Positions 45,273 to 57,089 of a DNA stretch of 64,000 bases are shown in pieces; the first letter of the stretch is position 1, and every line of letters begins with the position of its first letter. The DNA comes from Gigaspora rosea. Lineage: Eukaryota > Glomeromycota > Glomeromycetes > Diversisporales > Gigasporaceae. The stretch spans positions 442,006-506,005 of the forward strand of contig QKWP01000117.1 in the NCBI GenBank assembly GCA_003550325.1. The letters run 5' to 3'. The notes below the pieces were generated by a model. It made no database searches and was not told the origin of the DNA. It saw nothing but the letters and a program-made list of their open reading frames with translations. A program made the translations under genes and the position numbers.

Positions 45273-45990
45273 ACAAGCATAAATAATAGAGTGGTAACTA
45301 AATAATACAATATATTCAACAATAACTAAAATCGATAATAGAACAAGAACATAACTCTTATTTGTATGTATATTTTATGTAAATCCAACACTAATAGTTT
45401 TTCTTTATTCTATTTTTCAGGTATTTCGGGGTTACGTGTCATAAGATAATTAATGGTAATTCAGTTGATTATAACTTTGATTGATATAATAATGACAACA
45501 CAATAGATCACAGAATTTATCAATTTCTAAATTACTATATAAGGTGGTAGTATGAATTTGGTTTTTTACATTCTCTTCCTTACTATCGATAAAGACTTTC
45601 ATCGGGGAAGTTTTTATAGTGCAGATCTGTGCAAATTTTTAAAAAAAAACAATTATCAAAAATTAATGCAGATTTGCCGGCGATCGTTGACGAAATTTTT
45701 TTTTATTTTCTGCGCAGATTTAATTTTCTGCGCAGATCTTTAACAATTAACAATTCAATAATCTGTAAAGATTATAAAAAATAAAAAAAATAACAAAAAG
45801 CAAATAATAAAAAATTACTATATGCTCGCCTAAATATTAATTTTTCATATACTGTATTAAACCAATAAATTCAAATATTCATATATTTTAACAATTTAAT
45901 TTATTACACAAAAAAATTAAAAAAAATACAAAAAAAAATTTAAAAAAAAATATTGTACAAAAAATAAATACAAATTATAATTTAAGCCCT
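45273..45990. other. Unassigned AT-rich region
   Basis: A short patch near 45620-45700 (GCAGATCTGTGCAAATTTTT) resembles the 170-bp repeat at 48398. No gene supported. Confidence 0.35.
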
Positions 45991-46562
45991 ATTCCAACTA
46001 TCATGCTACATTACAACTATCGTGCCACATCTCAATATCGTGCTATGTCCCAACCATCATGCTAAATCCCATACCAAACGCCCCATATTAACTATCGTGC
46101 TACTAACTATTATACTACATCCTATATTAACTACCTTGCTACATCCCGAACTATCATGCTACGTCTATCATGCTATGTACATTCTACTATCATGCTACAT
46201 TCGTTCTACTATCGCGCTATGTTCTGTAATAACAATTGTACTATGTTCGTTCTAAAGAAAAAAGAACCGTTAGTACTATATTAAAAAAAAATCAAAACCA
46301 GATACTAACTATCGTGCTCTGTCCGTGCTAACTATTGTGCTACATTTTGTACTATGTTTGTTTCATTCTAAAGAAAAAAAATGTTAGTACTATAATAAAA
46401 AAAAAAGAAAAAAAAGAAAGAAAAAAAGAATACTATCCTTAAGTTCATCCTTTTCAACTCCAATTCCATGACGATAACAATATTCAACACTATTTTTTCC
46501 ACTCGACTCATTGTTCTAACTATTGCGCTATGTTCTGTACTATGTTCGTTCTAAAAAAAAAA
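45991..46562 (+). repeat. Degenerate minisatellite ACTATCRTGCTACATCC
   Basis: About 15-20 irregular copies of ACTATCGTGCTACATCC run from 45991 to 46345. From 46243 a second unit, GTTCGTTCTAAAGAAAAAA then GAACCGTTAGTACT, recurs near 46361 and 46543. The open frames here are repeat translations. Confidence 0.75.
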
Positions 46563-46629
46563 GAACCGTTAGTACTGTAAAAAAAAAAAAAAGAAAGAAA
46601 AAAAAAGGAAACTACTATCTATCGTATTC

Positions 46630-46985
46630 TAACTATGAATGGGTTGTGATACGTCTCAATACACTAGCTCTTTTATATTTACCTTTGATACCAGTATTCG
46701 GCTTTACCAATACAAGACATGAACGCACTCCAATGACGGCTCCAACGACACATTCACGGCATCCAATTTCAGCACTCCAGCGAAGCACAAGCCTAAAATA
46801 AAAGAAAGAAGTGAGTAATAATAAATAAAAAACAAATAAAACAACTAGAAACTTATCTTTAGTCAAGTTCTAGTATCTCGGGCTCCAACGACGTTGACAA
46901 CTTTGTCATCTTCTGTTTCTTCATAATACCATTTTAAAGTGAAAAATCGAAGTTTTTGCAACTTTGCAATGAATTTTGGAACTTG
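46630..46985 (-). pseudogene. Possible exon pair of an unknown protein
   Basis: On the minus strand a frame around 46985-46870 reads KLQKLRFFTLKWYYEETEDD and ends VVNVVGARD, with coding-like composition. After TTTATTTTAG (acceptor-like, ending about 46797) a second frame reads LVLRWSAEIGCRECVVGAVI and continues to NTGIK before a GTAAAT donor-like site near 46687. The two pieces could be exons of one fragment. No family is recognised, flanks are simple repeats, and the first piece has a stop (TGA at about 46863). A captured gene fragment is plausible but unproven. Confidence 0.3.
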
Positions 46986-47039
46986 TGCTGAATATATGAT
47001 AGGTGAAATATATAGTATGTTAGATTTGAAAGGCACGAC

Positions 47040-48145
47040 TTTTAAAACAAAAAAAAATTATAAAAAAAAAAAAAAAAGATTTATAACTTACAGTATGATT
47101 GCTATCTGAAAAATGATTGGCCGATCATATTAGTCTAATATGAAAAAAAATTAATAAAAAAAACTTAAATAAATCATAATAAATAAAATTTAATTAATAA
47201 TAAAATAAAAAATAAAAAAAATCGAAATAAAGAAATAAAAATAAATTATTAAACAAAAACGTAAAAAAAAATAAAGAAAATAAATAATTAAGTAAGCTAA
47301 TTTAAAAAAATAAAAGAAAAATAAAAACAAATAATTTTTTTAAAAAAAAACCAATATAATAAAAAAAATAAAAATAAAAAAATACGTAAATAAAAAAAAA
47401 TAATAAAAAAACACTAAGAAAAAAAACAAAAAAAAAAGACAATTCAGCGGTAAAAATCTTATTATTAAAATAATAAATAATATGTAAAAATAATTAATAA
47501 AATGCAAATAAATAATAAAAATAAAATGCAAATAAATAATAAAAATAAAAAAAGATCCGTTTTAGCAAAAAATAAAAAATAAAAATAAATCAAAAAATAA
47601 AATAATAAAAAAAATTTAAAATAAATAAAAAAAAATTTAATAAAATAAAAAGAAAATAAATACAAAATAAAAATAATAAATGTAAAAAACAATAGAAAAA
47701 AAAACAATAAAAAAAATTTAGATAAAAACAAAAAAAACTATAAAAAAGAAAATAAAAAAAATAAAAATAACAAACGTTAAAAAACCAAAAAAATTTAAAC
47801 GATAAAAATAAATAATAAAAAAAAAATTTTAAAAAAATCGATAAATTAAAAAAAAAAATTTAAAAAAAGGGTGAAAACTACAAAATCTAAGTGAAATACC
47901 GTTTTTTTCGTATTTAGGAATAATATGGAGATAAATTTTAAAAAACATTAAAATAATTAAAAAAAAATGATATAAATAAAATAATATTAAAATATAAAAA
48001 AAAAGATTAGTAATAATAATAATAATGCATTAAATATAAAAAATAAAAAAACCGATTTAAAAAAAATTTAAATAAATAAAAAAACGGTTTAAATAAAACA
48101 ATAAAAAAAAATAAAAAAAATATACATAATAAAAAAAAACCGTGT
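47040..48145. repeat. 1.1-kb A-rich simple-sequence tract
   Basis: Almost entirely AAATAAAA / AAAAATAA words on the + strand with very few C or G, a strong strand asymmetry. Long minus-strand frames here are pure Phe/Leu/Ile low complexity and not genes. Confidence 0.9.
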
Positions 48146-48173
48146 TTGCTTTATTTATTTATTTATTATTTCC

Positions 48174-48269
48174 TGCGCATATATGCAATATGGTGGGAAT
48201 AAAAATTTCGGCCTTACTATGAGAATAACCGGTAAATTACTTTTATTCCCACCATTGCATATATGCGCT
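48174..48269. repeat. Inverted-repeat element, ~95 bp
   Basis: GCGCATATATGCAATATGGT then GGGAATAAAA at the left is mirrored by TTTTATTCCC then ACCATTGCATATATGCGC at the right. Probably a small MITE; the target duplication is not clear. Confidence 0.7.
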
Positions 48270-48397
48270 AGAGATGCTATTCGAATTTTAAAAAATTTGC
48301 AAAATTTAAAAAACATGATTATTTATTTATTTATTGGTTTGTTTTGTTTATTGTTTTTCTCATGTTCTTACTAGTAGGTAAGTATCATAGTTATAAT

Positions 48398-48737
48398 TTT
48401 GAAGATTATCGCAGATTATAACCTATTATAATATGCGAAGATTATACTTTTTAAAAATTTGCACAGATTTTTTGGCAAAAAATCTGCAAAGAACTGCAAA
48501 AATCTAAATTTTGAAAACCTTTGCAATTTTTTAACAAGATTCTGCACTTATTTGATAAATTTGAAGATCATTACAGATTATTAATTCCCGATTCTATTAT
48601 AATCTGCGAATATTATACTTTTTAAATATTTTTACAGATTTTTGGCAAAAAATCTGCAAAGAACTGCAAAAATCTAAATTTTGATGATCTTTGCAATTTT
48701 TTAAACAAAATTCTGCATTTATTTGATAAATTTGAAT
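48398..48737 (+). repeat. Tandem duplication, 170-bp unit
   Basis: GGCAAAAAATCTGCAAAGAA at 48474 recurs at 48644, and the surrounding 170 bp (CGCAGATTATAA ... TTATTTGATAAATTTGAA) are repeated with about 85-90% identity by eye. Confidence 0.85.
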
Positions 48738-49139
48738 ATTACTGCAGATTATTAATGTTTTTATTTTCCCGATGTTAATAATAATAACGAGAATATAAAA
48801 AATATATATATATAGGGATAATTTATAACGTAAGAATTATTATTTGGGAACTATAGAGAATTTGACGATATAACTTCAAGATTTAATTTTATTAAAGGTA
48901 AACTTGAAATGTTTATATACTCTTCAATTACTTATCAGGGCAGGATCACAATGAAAAAATTTGATTTGGTATGTGTGTAATTTACAAATAGAGCACACAA
49001 TCATAAACGTGATAATGATCGACATATTTTATAAAAAAAGCAAGTCACTTTGTTACAGTATTGTTTAATTTGTCTATTTTTTATTGTATACTATATAAAG
49101 AAGTTTTCAAATTGCTTCATGAATATAGGGTTGGTATTC
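48738..49139. other. Non-coding sequence downstream of the Helitron helicase
   Basis: If the Helitron is intact in length, its 3' end (CTRR with a hairpin, read on the minus strand) should lie in or near this stretch, but I could not identify a convincing one. Confidence 0.4.
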
Positions 49140-51754
49140 AAAATTTTGTTTTTTTTAACCCCATTCTTTAATTGAGCTATTTTTTGAGCACATTCGTCTA
49201 GATGAGCAAGTTCTGTAAGAAGAGAAGAAGGTAGCCGTGTGTCTAATACGGATTCTTTAAAGGGTTGTAGAATTAGTAGGTTTTCTAATTTTTGTGCATG
49301 AGAAAGTATAATGTATATGCTGTAATTTGTGTTGCTATCTGCTATATTAACAACAACTTTTTGGAGAGTTTGTCTCGGGCATTTATAGTATATAATTGCA
49401 AAGGCTAGTGTTATCGGAAGTTGAGATCGTTGAAATCTTCTTCGAATTTTTGGACCTTCATGCTACCAGATGGTATGTACACAGCTACGTTTTATCAGAT
49501 AAATAGGTACATGATTTGAAGAAAGGTTTGCATAGGATCCACATGTTGTATTAATCAATTCTATTATAATGTATTTGGAAGAAGTCGTTAATACAATAAC
49601 TTTTTCTTAAAGAGAAGATGAGCGAAGATTAATCGATATTTCGTCATAGATAATTTGATAGAGAATTTCTTGCGTCTATTTGCTAAATTATCATTAGTAC
49701 ATATATTAACAGTTAAAGTTACTTTTATGCCAATTGATAAGGGTAAGATACCACAAAGTGCACTTTCATTAGTATCAGGTGCTGATAGGAATTTTAACTG
49801 ATTTTTTCTAATAAGAATAGTTCTATTATATGAGTCTACTGCATATGAGTATATAAGGGGTTGTTTAAGGAGATATGCATGTTTTCTTGTTGCGTCAAAG
49901 TTTAGTTGTACTCAAACATCATTTCTTGTTACTAGGAAGGTTGCATCTTTTTATTCTATTGTGATAATTTGATTGTTATTAAGGACTCTCGAGTATAAGC
50001 CGGATCGTTGGTGTTCAGTAAGATTTCTATTATGCATATTTTCAAGGATATCTGCAAAAAATGGATTATCTATTTCACGCATTGGTTTTTTTAGATTAAT
50101 TACATGGTTGACACTGGGCCAAAGGTTTCTTCCCACTGTATTTATAACTGTTTTTGAATTGATTAATAAGGGATTATTTGCTGCTCTTTTTTTTGCATGT
50201 TTAGGGTAATTATCTGAATTAGAAAGGGACAAAAAATCAGGTGAAGAGTCTACTCAGGTAATTTTGGATAGTACATAAAGTGCTGTATAAAGAACTAGTA
50301 CCAATTGTATAAAGTCACTAGCAAAAAGAAAATTTAATCTAGCAAATAGTACAGAATTGTCAGTTCCTTTTATTTTTTTAAAAAAGTTATGAAATTGAGC
50401 AAGAAGTATTTGGCCAACTATAGAAATCTCATCTAATATAACATATTCGATTTTAGACCAAAATTCTTGCAGTTGGTGCAATAAATTATTTGATAGAACA
50501 TTTGTAGTTTTGTAGTTTTCTCCAAAACCAAAACCACATACTAAATGAATAGTGTGTCCAGAATTTTTGTAGCTATGATACCTGTAGGTGCTAAGAGAAG
50601 TAAAGTGTTTAATTGTAAGGTATATTTGAAATAGGATAGAATAGCATGAATAAATTTAGATTTTCCTGTTCCTCCTGCACCAGAAAGAAAAAGAAGTAAT
50701 TGTGAAGGCCTATTTGTGCTCATTGGATTATTTCTTTGGCAGTGGTTGCATACAAGAAAGTAAGCTTTCTTTGTTCATCATTTAAATCAAATGAAAATGT
50801 ATATATAGATCTATGATATTTTCTATAGGTTTTGCTTCAAGGGTAGGCATTGAATATTATGTTGGGATACAGTATATTTATTCGGGAGAGTATTATTATT
50901 TAAGCTATTAATGTCACTATCATTTTGCCAAATTGATTTTCGAGTAGTGATACATTTTGCCATGTTTTTAAAAGTTCATTATCATGTATATTATTTACAC
51001 GTATACTATTATTGCTGATTAATATGCTATTATTTATTATATTGTAGATGTTATTAATATTTGGATTATTTGAGTTAATCAGAGTTGAATGATAGTTTGT
51101 AAGAAATCTGCCCTGAATATAAAGAGGAACTATTGCAGCATCAACAATATTAACATTTTTTAAACCAGATCTAACAATTGATACAGGATCAAAAGTAATA
51201 TTATCTTCAATCATAGAATTACTTATTGTTAGATCATTATCGTTGGATAAAAGCTCTTCTTCGGCATCATATCCTGATTCAGAACGATCTATTCGATAGG
51301 TTTTTGCTAGCATAGGATCATGTTTAGCATTTTGATAAAGTTCAAGGTCAAGAGCAGTTTCTTCAGAGCACCTATGTAGTAATTCAATATTGTGGATTAT
51401 AGATAGTAAACGTGGAGATAAAGTTGGGCCATTAAGAAAAGCTTGGCATGCTTTAGCCCATGAATTATAATTTTCTCAGAGATGGTAAACAGTTTCCCAT
51501 GGTTTGAATAGTGTGAGAATATATAGGCTATAGTATTCTTCATTTTCAAGATTAGATTTTTTTGAAATTTCTTTGCCATTTAATGCAACTATTCTTTCTG
51601 ACCTGTGCCTGCGTTGAATCTGTATATGAGAATTATTCTGAGGATAAATATTGCTATTTAAATATATTTGGCTATCATTAATGTCACCTCCGTGAAAGTA
51701 AAAACAGTCTAAAATAAGAGCGCTTCTTTTTTTTAAATGTTGATTTGATATCAT
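49140..51754 (-). pseudogene. Helitron segment: Pif1-family helicase
   Basis: TLFKPWE (about 51500) marks the linker. The Walker A block is GAGGTGKS at about 50659-50682, Walker B is VILDEISIVG (about 50430), followed by ARLNFLFASDFIQL (family: GGxNvifaGDfyQL), GRNLWPSVNHVINL, LPLSIGIKVTLTVN (family: lPlxiGmkVmlt) and finally AFAIIYYKC (family: AFAITVHKSQG) near 49410. The last motif has lost its consensus HKSQG. Multiple stops and frame changes; inactive. Confidence 0.82.
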
Positions 51755-52069
51755 AGAATGTTCATATGAATTTAATGTAGTCTTTCGAATAGTGGAAGTA
51801 TAGTCATAGAGACAAATATGATGTAGAGAGGTGCTCTGAGTTGGTAGACAATTCGAAGGTTTATAGCTGTTAATTTACCACCAAATGATGATATTATGAA
51901 TGATTCGGTTGTTGTATCTTGATCATTTTGATCATCATTTGCATCTGATTCATTATCAGAATTATTTCATTGAAATTTTGATCATTTGCCCATTCTTTTA
52001 TAAGATATGATATAAAAGTTTGAAGGTGTATAGAGGCGAATTTGTTTGGAGTATAATAATCACTAATTC

Positions 52070-53940
52070 CTAATAAATATGCTGAAACCTGAGGACTTGT
52101 AAGCTCCATCTGACCCAATATTTATTGAGACATTTAGTAACGAGTTTGCAAGACTTATTTACTATATCTATAGAATTATCATCAGGCATTTGAACTAGAA
52201 AATTTTCTAAAGTAGCGGCACATATTAAAAAAGAGCTATGAGTGCTGATATCTAACTTAGTGATATAGTCAGTAATATAGTGGATATAAGCCAGAGCAAG
52301 TTTTCGTGATGAAATGAATTTGATATCATTATTTCCTCTACAAGCAGCTGTAATATAAGGATTGTGGTTGTTGATAAAGGCATTAATCTGCTGAATTGCA
52401 ATAATGTCTTGTTCGGGAAAGATTATACCAGGAGAATTGACCAATTCTCTTGGAAAGTCAAATCTACAATCCTTCTGTAATTCTCGATTATATTTTTGCA
52501 GCCTTTATTGCAACGATGAAAAGAGTGCGCTTTGCAATTAAAAGTAAGTCTAAACAAAATTTTTTGTCAAAATTGGGAAGTCTAGGATCTGAAATTGATT
52601 TAAAAGATGGGTGCATTCGCTTTTCTAAAATTGATTTTGGTTTTGTATATTCAGTCATTAGCATTTTATCAGTTAAATTTTCATCATTAGTTAAAAGATA
52701 ACTGAGATCTTCTTGGATGATGTTACTGCCATAATGTAATAAGCATAAGCGAAAGTTTTCATCATTTTTGAGTTTTTCATATAACGTAATCAGATCAGAT
52801 GCACCATGAAACCAAATAAGCATGTGGCAATATGGAGTGCCACGGTCTTGATATTCAACAATACCATATAATTTTTTAGCTGCACCAAACACACCTCCCT
52901 TTTTCTTATTATAACCGATTATGGTCTATTAAGCATTGAATAATTATATCAAAATATTTTGCAACTGCTGAAGGATCAAGATGCGCAAGTCGTGCCCTTT
53001 CAGTTGCTTTTGAAAAATTATTAGGTGAAAGATTTTCAAGGTTGATTTCTTTGCTAGCATACATCATGACGATAGGCCTGTGGACGGTCAGCAGGATTAA
53101 TTGTAATGAAAAGTGAAGGTGTTCCATCTCTCATAATAACAGCACATATTTCCTTATACATATGAGTGTGTGATTGGGTGATGCTATTAGTTTAGAACTA
53201 GCAGAATTAACATTTTTAAGTAGTTCAAAAATAGCAGGATTAGTAATAGGTTGTTTATTCTGTTCTTGGTTAATAGCAATTGAAATATCATTCAGCTTGC
53301 GAATAGAGATTAAATTAGCAAAACGTTCAAAATTACGACCTTTTGTCAAGTTGTATGTTTCTGATGACACTTCTTGCCGTTGTAAAATATTGAAGATAAC
53401 AAAGGAAAATAATCAATGCTGTCTAAATTTTGGATCATGATGACGCATGAGATGATTGGTATATTGTTTTAATGATATGCGTAACAAACGACCTTCATGG
53501 CCTCCGACTCCATATGGAAAAAGAATTGGAAAGCTAGTAGGAAAAAGAGACTCATTTTTATATTCATTTAGTAGTTTGTTTTTGTGAAGCATGAGGATTA
53601 CTCGAGGGTATAGGGACTCATTTTCAGTATTATTTTTATTTAATAAGTGACAAGGTTGTTGAGGATTAAATTTGGATTTCGAATCAGTTATTAATTTTTG
53701 AAAAGAGAGCAAAGTAAGTTCTCTTCCAGATATTGGCACACTATTGGTATGAACTATGCCTGAAGGTCTAAGTTTGCATACACTACCAGTTGAGTTAATA
53801 TTGGTAAAGTATGGTAATTCATTATTTTCACTAGAATCTTCAGTTTCATAATTAGTATCACTACTTAATTTATTATCTATATCAATTGTATCTTTGGTGT
53901 AGCCTGTATAATGTTCTACATTTTGGAAATCAAGATTCAC
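52070..53940 (-). pseudogene. Helitron segment: Rep (HUH) endonuclease
   Basis: FPILFPYGVGGHEGR and SLFITINPADRPQ are the conserved blocks before the HUH motif. The HUH block reads RGTPYCHMLIWFHGA; the family has HxH, and here the first His is Tyr (codon at 52830-52832). The tyrosine block with YIHYITDYITK follows near 52280, giving the active-site Tyr pair and Lys. The His-to-Tyr change alone would abolish metal binding. Frameshifts separate the blocks at about 53120 and 52900. Confidence 0.82.
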
Positions 53941-54732
53941 AACTGTGGTTATTAATTAAACTTAAGAATTCAGGGATTTCTCCTTCAGGTAAAAGGTTTA
54001 GGTTATTTTTATCAATTTTAAAATGAATTTTAAATAAAATATTATGCTTAAAAAGCCATTGAAGAGCCATTGTAATTTTGCTTTTTTTGACTTGTAATAT
54101 TTTTTTAAATAGATTAGTGGATGAAGTTTCTTTTCCAACAAATACAACCTTTAAATATTCGCAAAGCCGATACATAGGTAAGGGTAATACTTTTATTAAA
54201 GATTTCAGATTTTGAGGCAGTGATACAATGTGACCTTTAAGTTTATGGTGAGTGTGTTTTTTATTGGTTAACTGTATGAGATTCATACATAAGTAACCAG
54301 GTGAGATGAGGAGTTGTTCAGGAATTGTCAAGTCTGAAGATATAATAGAGTAGGTCCAATCCACATGTTGTTAGCTAGGGACAATGGTGGAGTTTGATTT
54401 TTTTGTAAGTGCATAAAGCAAGTATTACAGATTCTTAAGTCAAAAGTCAGATTATTGATATCATGAGATTCGGATGAGTATATGAAACCAGCTCGGTCAA
54501 GGAAAATGTTTAATTTACTGGTTTCAATATTTGGGTGACCATAGTGGAAGTCAATTTCAAAGGATAGGTCAGTAAGTTGCGCAGGTACTTTAAGTAAGGA
54601 AAGGTTTATTTTATTTACAGAGACTTTTTTATAATATTTCCTAGTGTAAAGCCCTGAGCAAATAGCACATGGCAGTTCTCGTAATTTGTTAAGGTTAGTT
54701 TGATTGATAAATTGTGTCAATGCATTTTTCAA
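53930..54732 (-). pseudogene. Helitron segment: DUF6570-like, N-terminal
   Basis: Reads CAICSGLYTRK (zinc-binding-like CxxC), CNTCFMHLQ, LSLANNMWIGP, LTIPEQLLIS, KLKGHIVSLPQNL, FVGKE and LPEGEIPEF. This order matches the region that precedes the Rep domain in Pif1-like Helitron proteins of fungi and animals. A frame break separates the parts at about 54364. Confidence 0.8.
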
Positions 54733-55061
54733 TACTTTTTGATCAACTACTTGCGGCCATGATGAGTGTTCATTAATTGTATTGATGAAATTTCATTCAT
54801 ATCTAGAATATGTAATAGAATATTTGTATTCTTAGCTTTATGTTCTTTTGTAAGACAAGTAGAAAATTTTTTTTGCTTTCTTCTGTTGTTTTGTAATGTA
54901 TTATATGCTTCGTTATAATCTTTATTTTGACAAAACCTTGTTACACATTGTTTTAACTTATTATTATCTAATTTTCTAAATAGCAGATCTTTATGTGTAG
55001 CTGCTCTTCATTCACATTTTTTTCGATTTCGAGCAGCACCTCTAGTTTCAATAATTGTCAT

Positions 55062-55343
55062 GTTAAGAGTTGTTTAGATTGATAATTAAATACAATTGTT
55101 TAGCTAAATTGGGCTTTTGATTTTTATTTTTTTTTGCGAAGAAGTTATGTGATATAAATTTTGAAAGAGCAGAATTCAAGTTTATATATATTTTAGCATA
55201 TTAGATGAATGATCTATTGTATGATTTCTTTGATAAAACTGAGCAGAAATATCAGAAGCTAAATTTAGTGGATCAGATGATTGATATAGGTAACGTATAA
55301 CTTATAAATGGAGGCGCAATATCTATACTACAATTTCAATATC
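55062..55343. other. Sequence upstream of the Helitron ORF
   Basis: Presumed 5' region of the Helitron; no hairpin or TC terminus could be assigned. Confidence 0.4.
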
Positions 55344-55515
55344 AACTCATTAACCCATAGATCTATCTTTTATAAGTCATTTCACAGTCTTATCAACCCG
55401 TAGATATTTCTTTTATAAGTCATTTCACAATCTCATCAACCTGTAGGTAGATCTTTCTTTTATAAATTTCATCGTCAACTCAATCCATTGATCATTCTTT
55501 ATAAGTCATTTTCCG
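55344..55515 (+). repeat. Tandem repeat, ~43-bp unit, four copies
   Basis: Units of the type TCAACCCGTAGATATTTCTT then TTATAAGTCATTTCACA start near 55352, 55396, 55438 and 55481, with increasing divergence. Confidence 0.8.
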
Positions 55516-56079
55516 TCGATTTATCATTATGTATCATTTCTTTATTTGTAGAATTGACTCGATTTTTACAGGGCAATCCCAAAATTCCTGGTCAAATTTA
55601 GACCCAAGTAGTCAGTAGGTTCTATAGCAAAATAATCAGCTAGGACTTTTCACTTAATAAACGGTACGATTTCATTAGTAAAATTTTTAGACTTGGGCAA
55701 AATTGATCATTTCAGGCCCTGCCGATATTTTTGATATGCGTCTCAATTGTTATATAATATAGTTGTATATAATTATTTATATATTTATTCAGTACAAAAG
55801 TGAATTGGAATTATTAAACACGTGTCATGGAATACCCACTAGTGCTCAAAACAATGCGTAGTTATGCATTATAGCATGAAGGTATATTAGAGTTAGAGAA
55901 ATATAGCATTGTTTAACAAGCATAATAAAGATTTTTTACGGGTATATTTATTTTACATGCAATTTTTTATATATGTATTAGTAAACTTCAAAAACAGTAG
56001 CAGTTTTTTTTTTTATTTGAATCTAAGATTAATTGATAAATGGTTAATCAAAGTTGTGAATATTTTGAAATTTGCAATC
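55516..56079. other. Unassigned region
   Basis: A + strand frame at 55909-56118 (69 codons) is low-complexity hydrophobic with no domain. Nothing else recognised. Confidence 0.35.
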
Positions 56080-56175
56080 CTAATAAATACACCTTGTCAA
56101 AAATCAAAGTTAATATGATTTTTGCAATAAATAAATACACCTTGTCAAAAATCAAAGTTAATATGATTTTCGCAA
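56080..56175 (+). repeat. Tandem duplication, 48-bp unit
   Basis: AATACACCTTGTCAAAAATC at about 56086 recurs at 56134 with the following AAAGTTAATATGATTTTYGC identical. Confidence 0.9.
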
Positions 56176-56715
56176 TATAGTATGTATCAGCTCTTAAAAA
56201 TTTACTAGTTATGTTAAACAACTAGCATCCCGGAGGCTAAAAAAAACTTGCAAGGTTTGCTAAGGTCTGTTCTTTTGAAATGAACAATCTGGCTCTAATA
56301 ATAAACTAAAGTCTATTAAATTTTCTTGCGTTAAGTAATTTCTAGCATTCAAGGTAAATACATCTATTAATCTTTTCCTGGTGACATTTTGCGATGTCGT
56401 GAAGAATAAGCAAACTGTGACAATTATGATCACACTGACCAATTGGCATTTAGATTTTGGGAACGTACATCATTTCTTTCTTAACTAAGCCATATACTTC
56501 ATAATTTTATCACTCCGTTCCTGGTATATAAATTGAGCATTTTTTTTATTTCTTATTGTTAACAATGAAAAATCACTAAAATTGTATAATGATAAGTCTA
56601 AACACCTATTCTAAAAATTTAAAAGTTTATTTGCATATTTTCTAATAAAATAATTTTTAATTGGCTTGATTATATATCATCTAATTAAAGATAAATTATT
56701 TTAATATCAGTAGGA
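56176..56715. other. Unassigned AT-rich region
   Basis: No gene, repeat or inverted repeat recognised. Confidence 0.4.
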
Positions 56716-57060
56716 CTAAATCAAACCACTGGTGTTCAATACTAGTATGCAGTATAATATAAAGATCAATATGAAAAAAAAATAAACAAAAAAATAAACA
56801 AAAGTTAAAGTTGATAAATGTTAAGTTAAAGTTAATAGTTGGAGTTGGTGTGAGGTATAGTATATAGTAAAATTTCACAAGAAGTTTTTTTTTAAAAAAA
56901 GCTGTTTTTATAAATAAAATTTTGAATCAGAAGATATTTTTGAAAAAAAATAGCAAAACAACAAAAATTTTATATTATACCTAATCTTTATGTTATACTA
57001 TATTTAAAAAATTTAATTAGTAAAAATTATTGTAGTATTAAGCACCAGTAGTGTGATTTA
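56716..57060. mobile_element. Palindrome-tipped MITE, copy E, 345 bp
   Basis: Closest to copy D: left tip TAAATCAAACCACTGGTG, right tip (read inward) TAAATCACACTACTGGTG, and the same order of core motifs (GTAATATAAAGATCAA-like, TATAGTAAAATTTCACAAG, AGCTGTTTTTATAAATAAA, TTATACCTAATCTT). More diverged in the core than copy D. Confidence 0.78.
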
Positions 57061-57089
57061 GTAAACTATTTTAATATAATTAATTAATT

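Larger units (their letters stand above)
49140..55061 (-). pseudogene. Helitron Rep/helicase (RepHel), decayed
   Basis: A chain of minus-strand frames in the correct order forms one Helitron transposase: N-terminal basic start (ETRGAARNRKKCE, ATG at 55059-55061), a Cys-rich DUF6570-like region, the Helitron-like N domain, Rep endonuclease and Pif1-family helicase, ending with the last helicase block near 49200. The frame changes at several points (about 54360, 53400, 53120, 52900, 52100, 51890, 51310), and stops occur throughout, so it is not functional. The length (about 1,950 codons) is in the range of fungal Helitrons. Helitrons move by rolling-circle replication, leaving no target duplication; its termini were not identified. 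Confidence 0.88.

Noticed and set aside
46022..46255. 77-codon + frame
   Set aside because: Translation of the ACTATCGTGCTACATCC minisatellite.
47340..47731. Phe/Leu-rich frames of 63 and 88 codons
   Set aside because: They are translations of the A-rich simple sequence.
49973..50209. 78-codon + frame
   Set aside because: Antisense to the Helitron helicase segment, which has recognisable motifs on the other strand.
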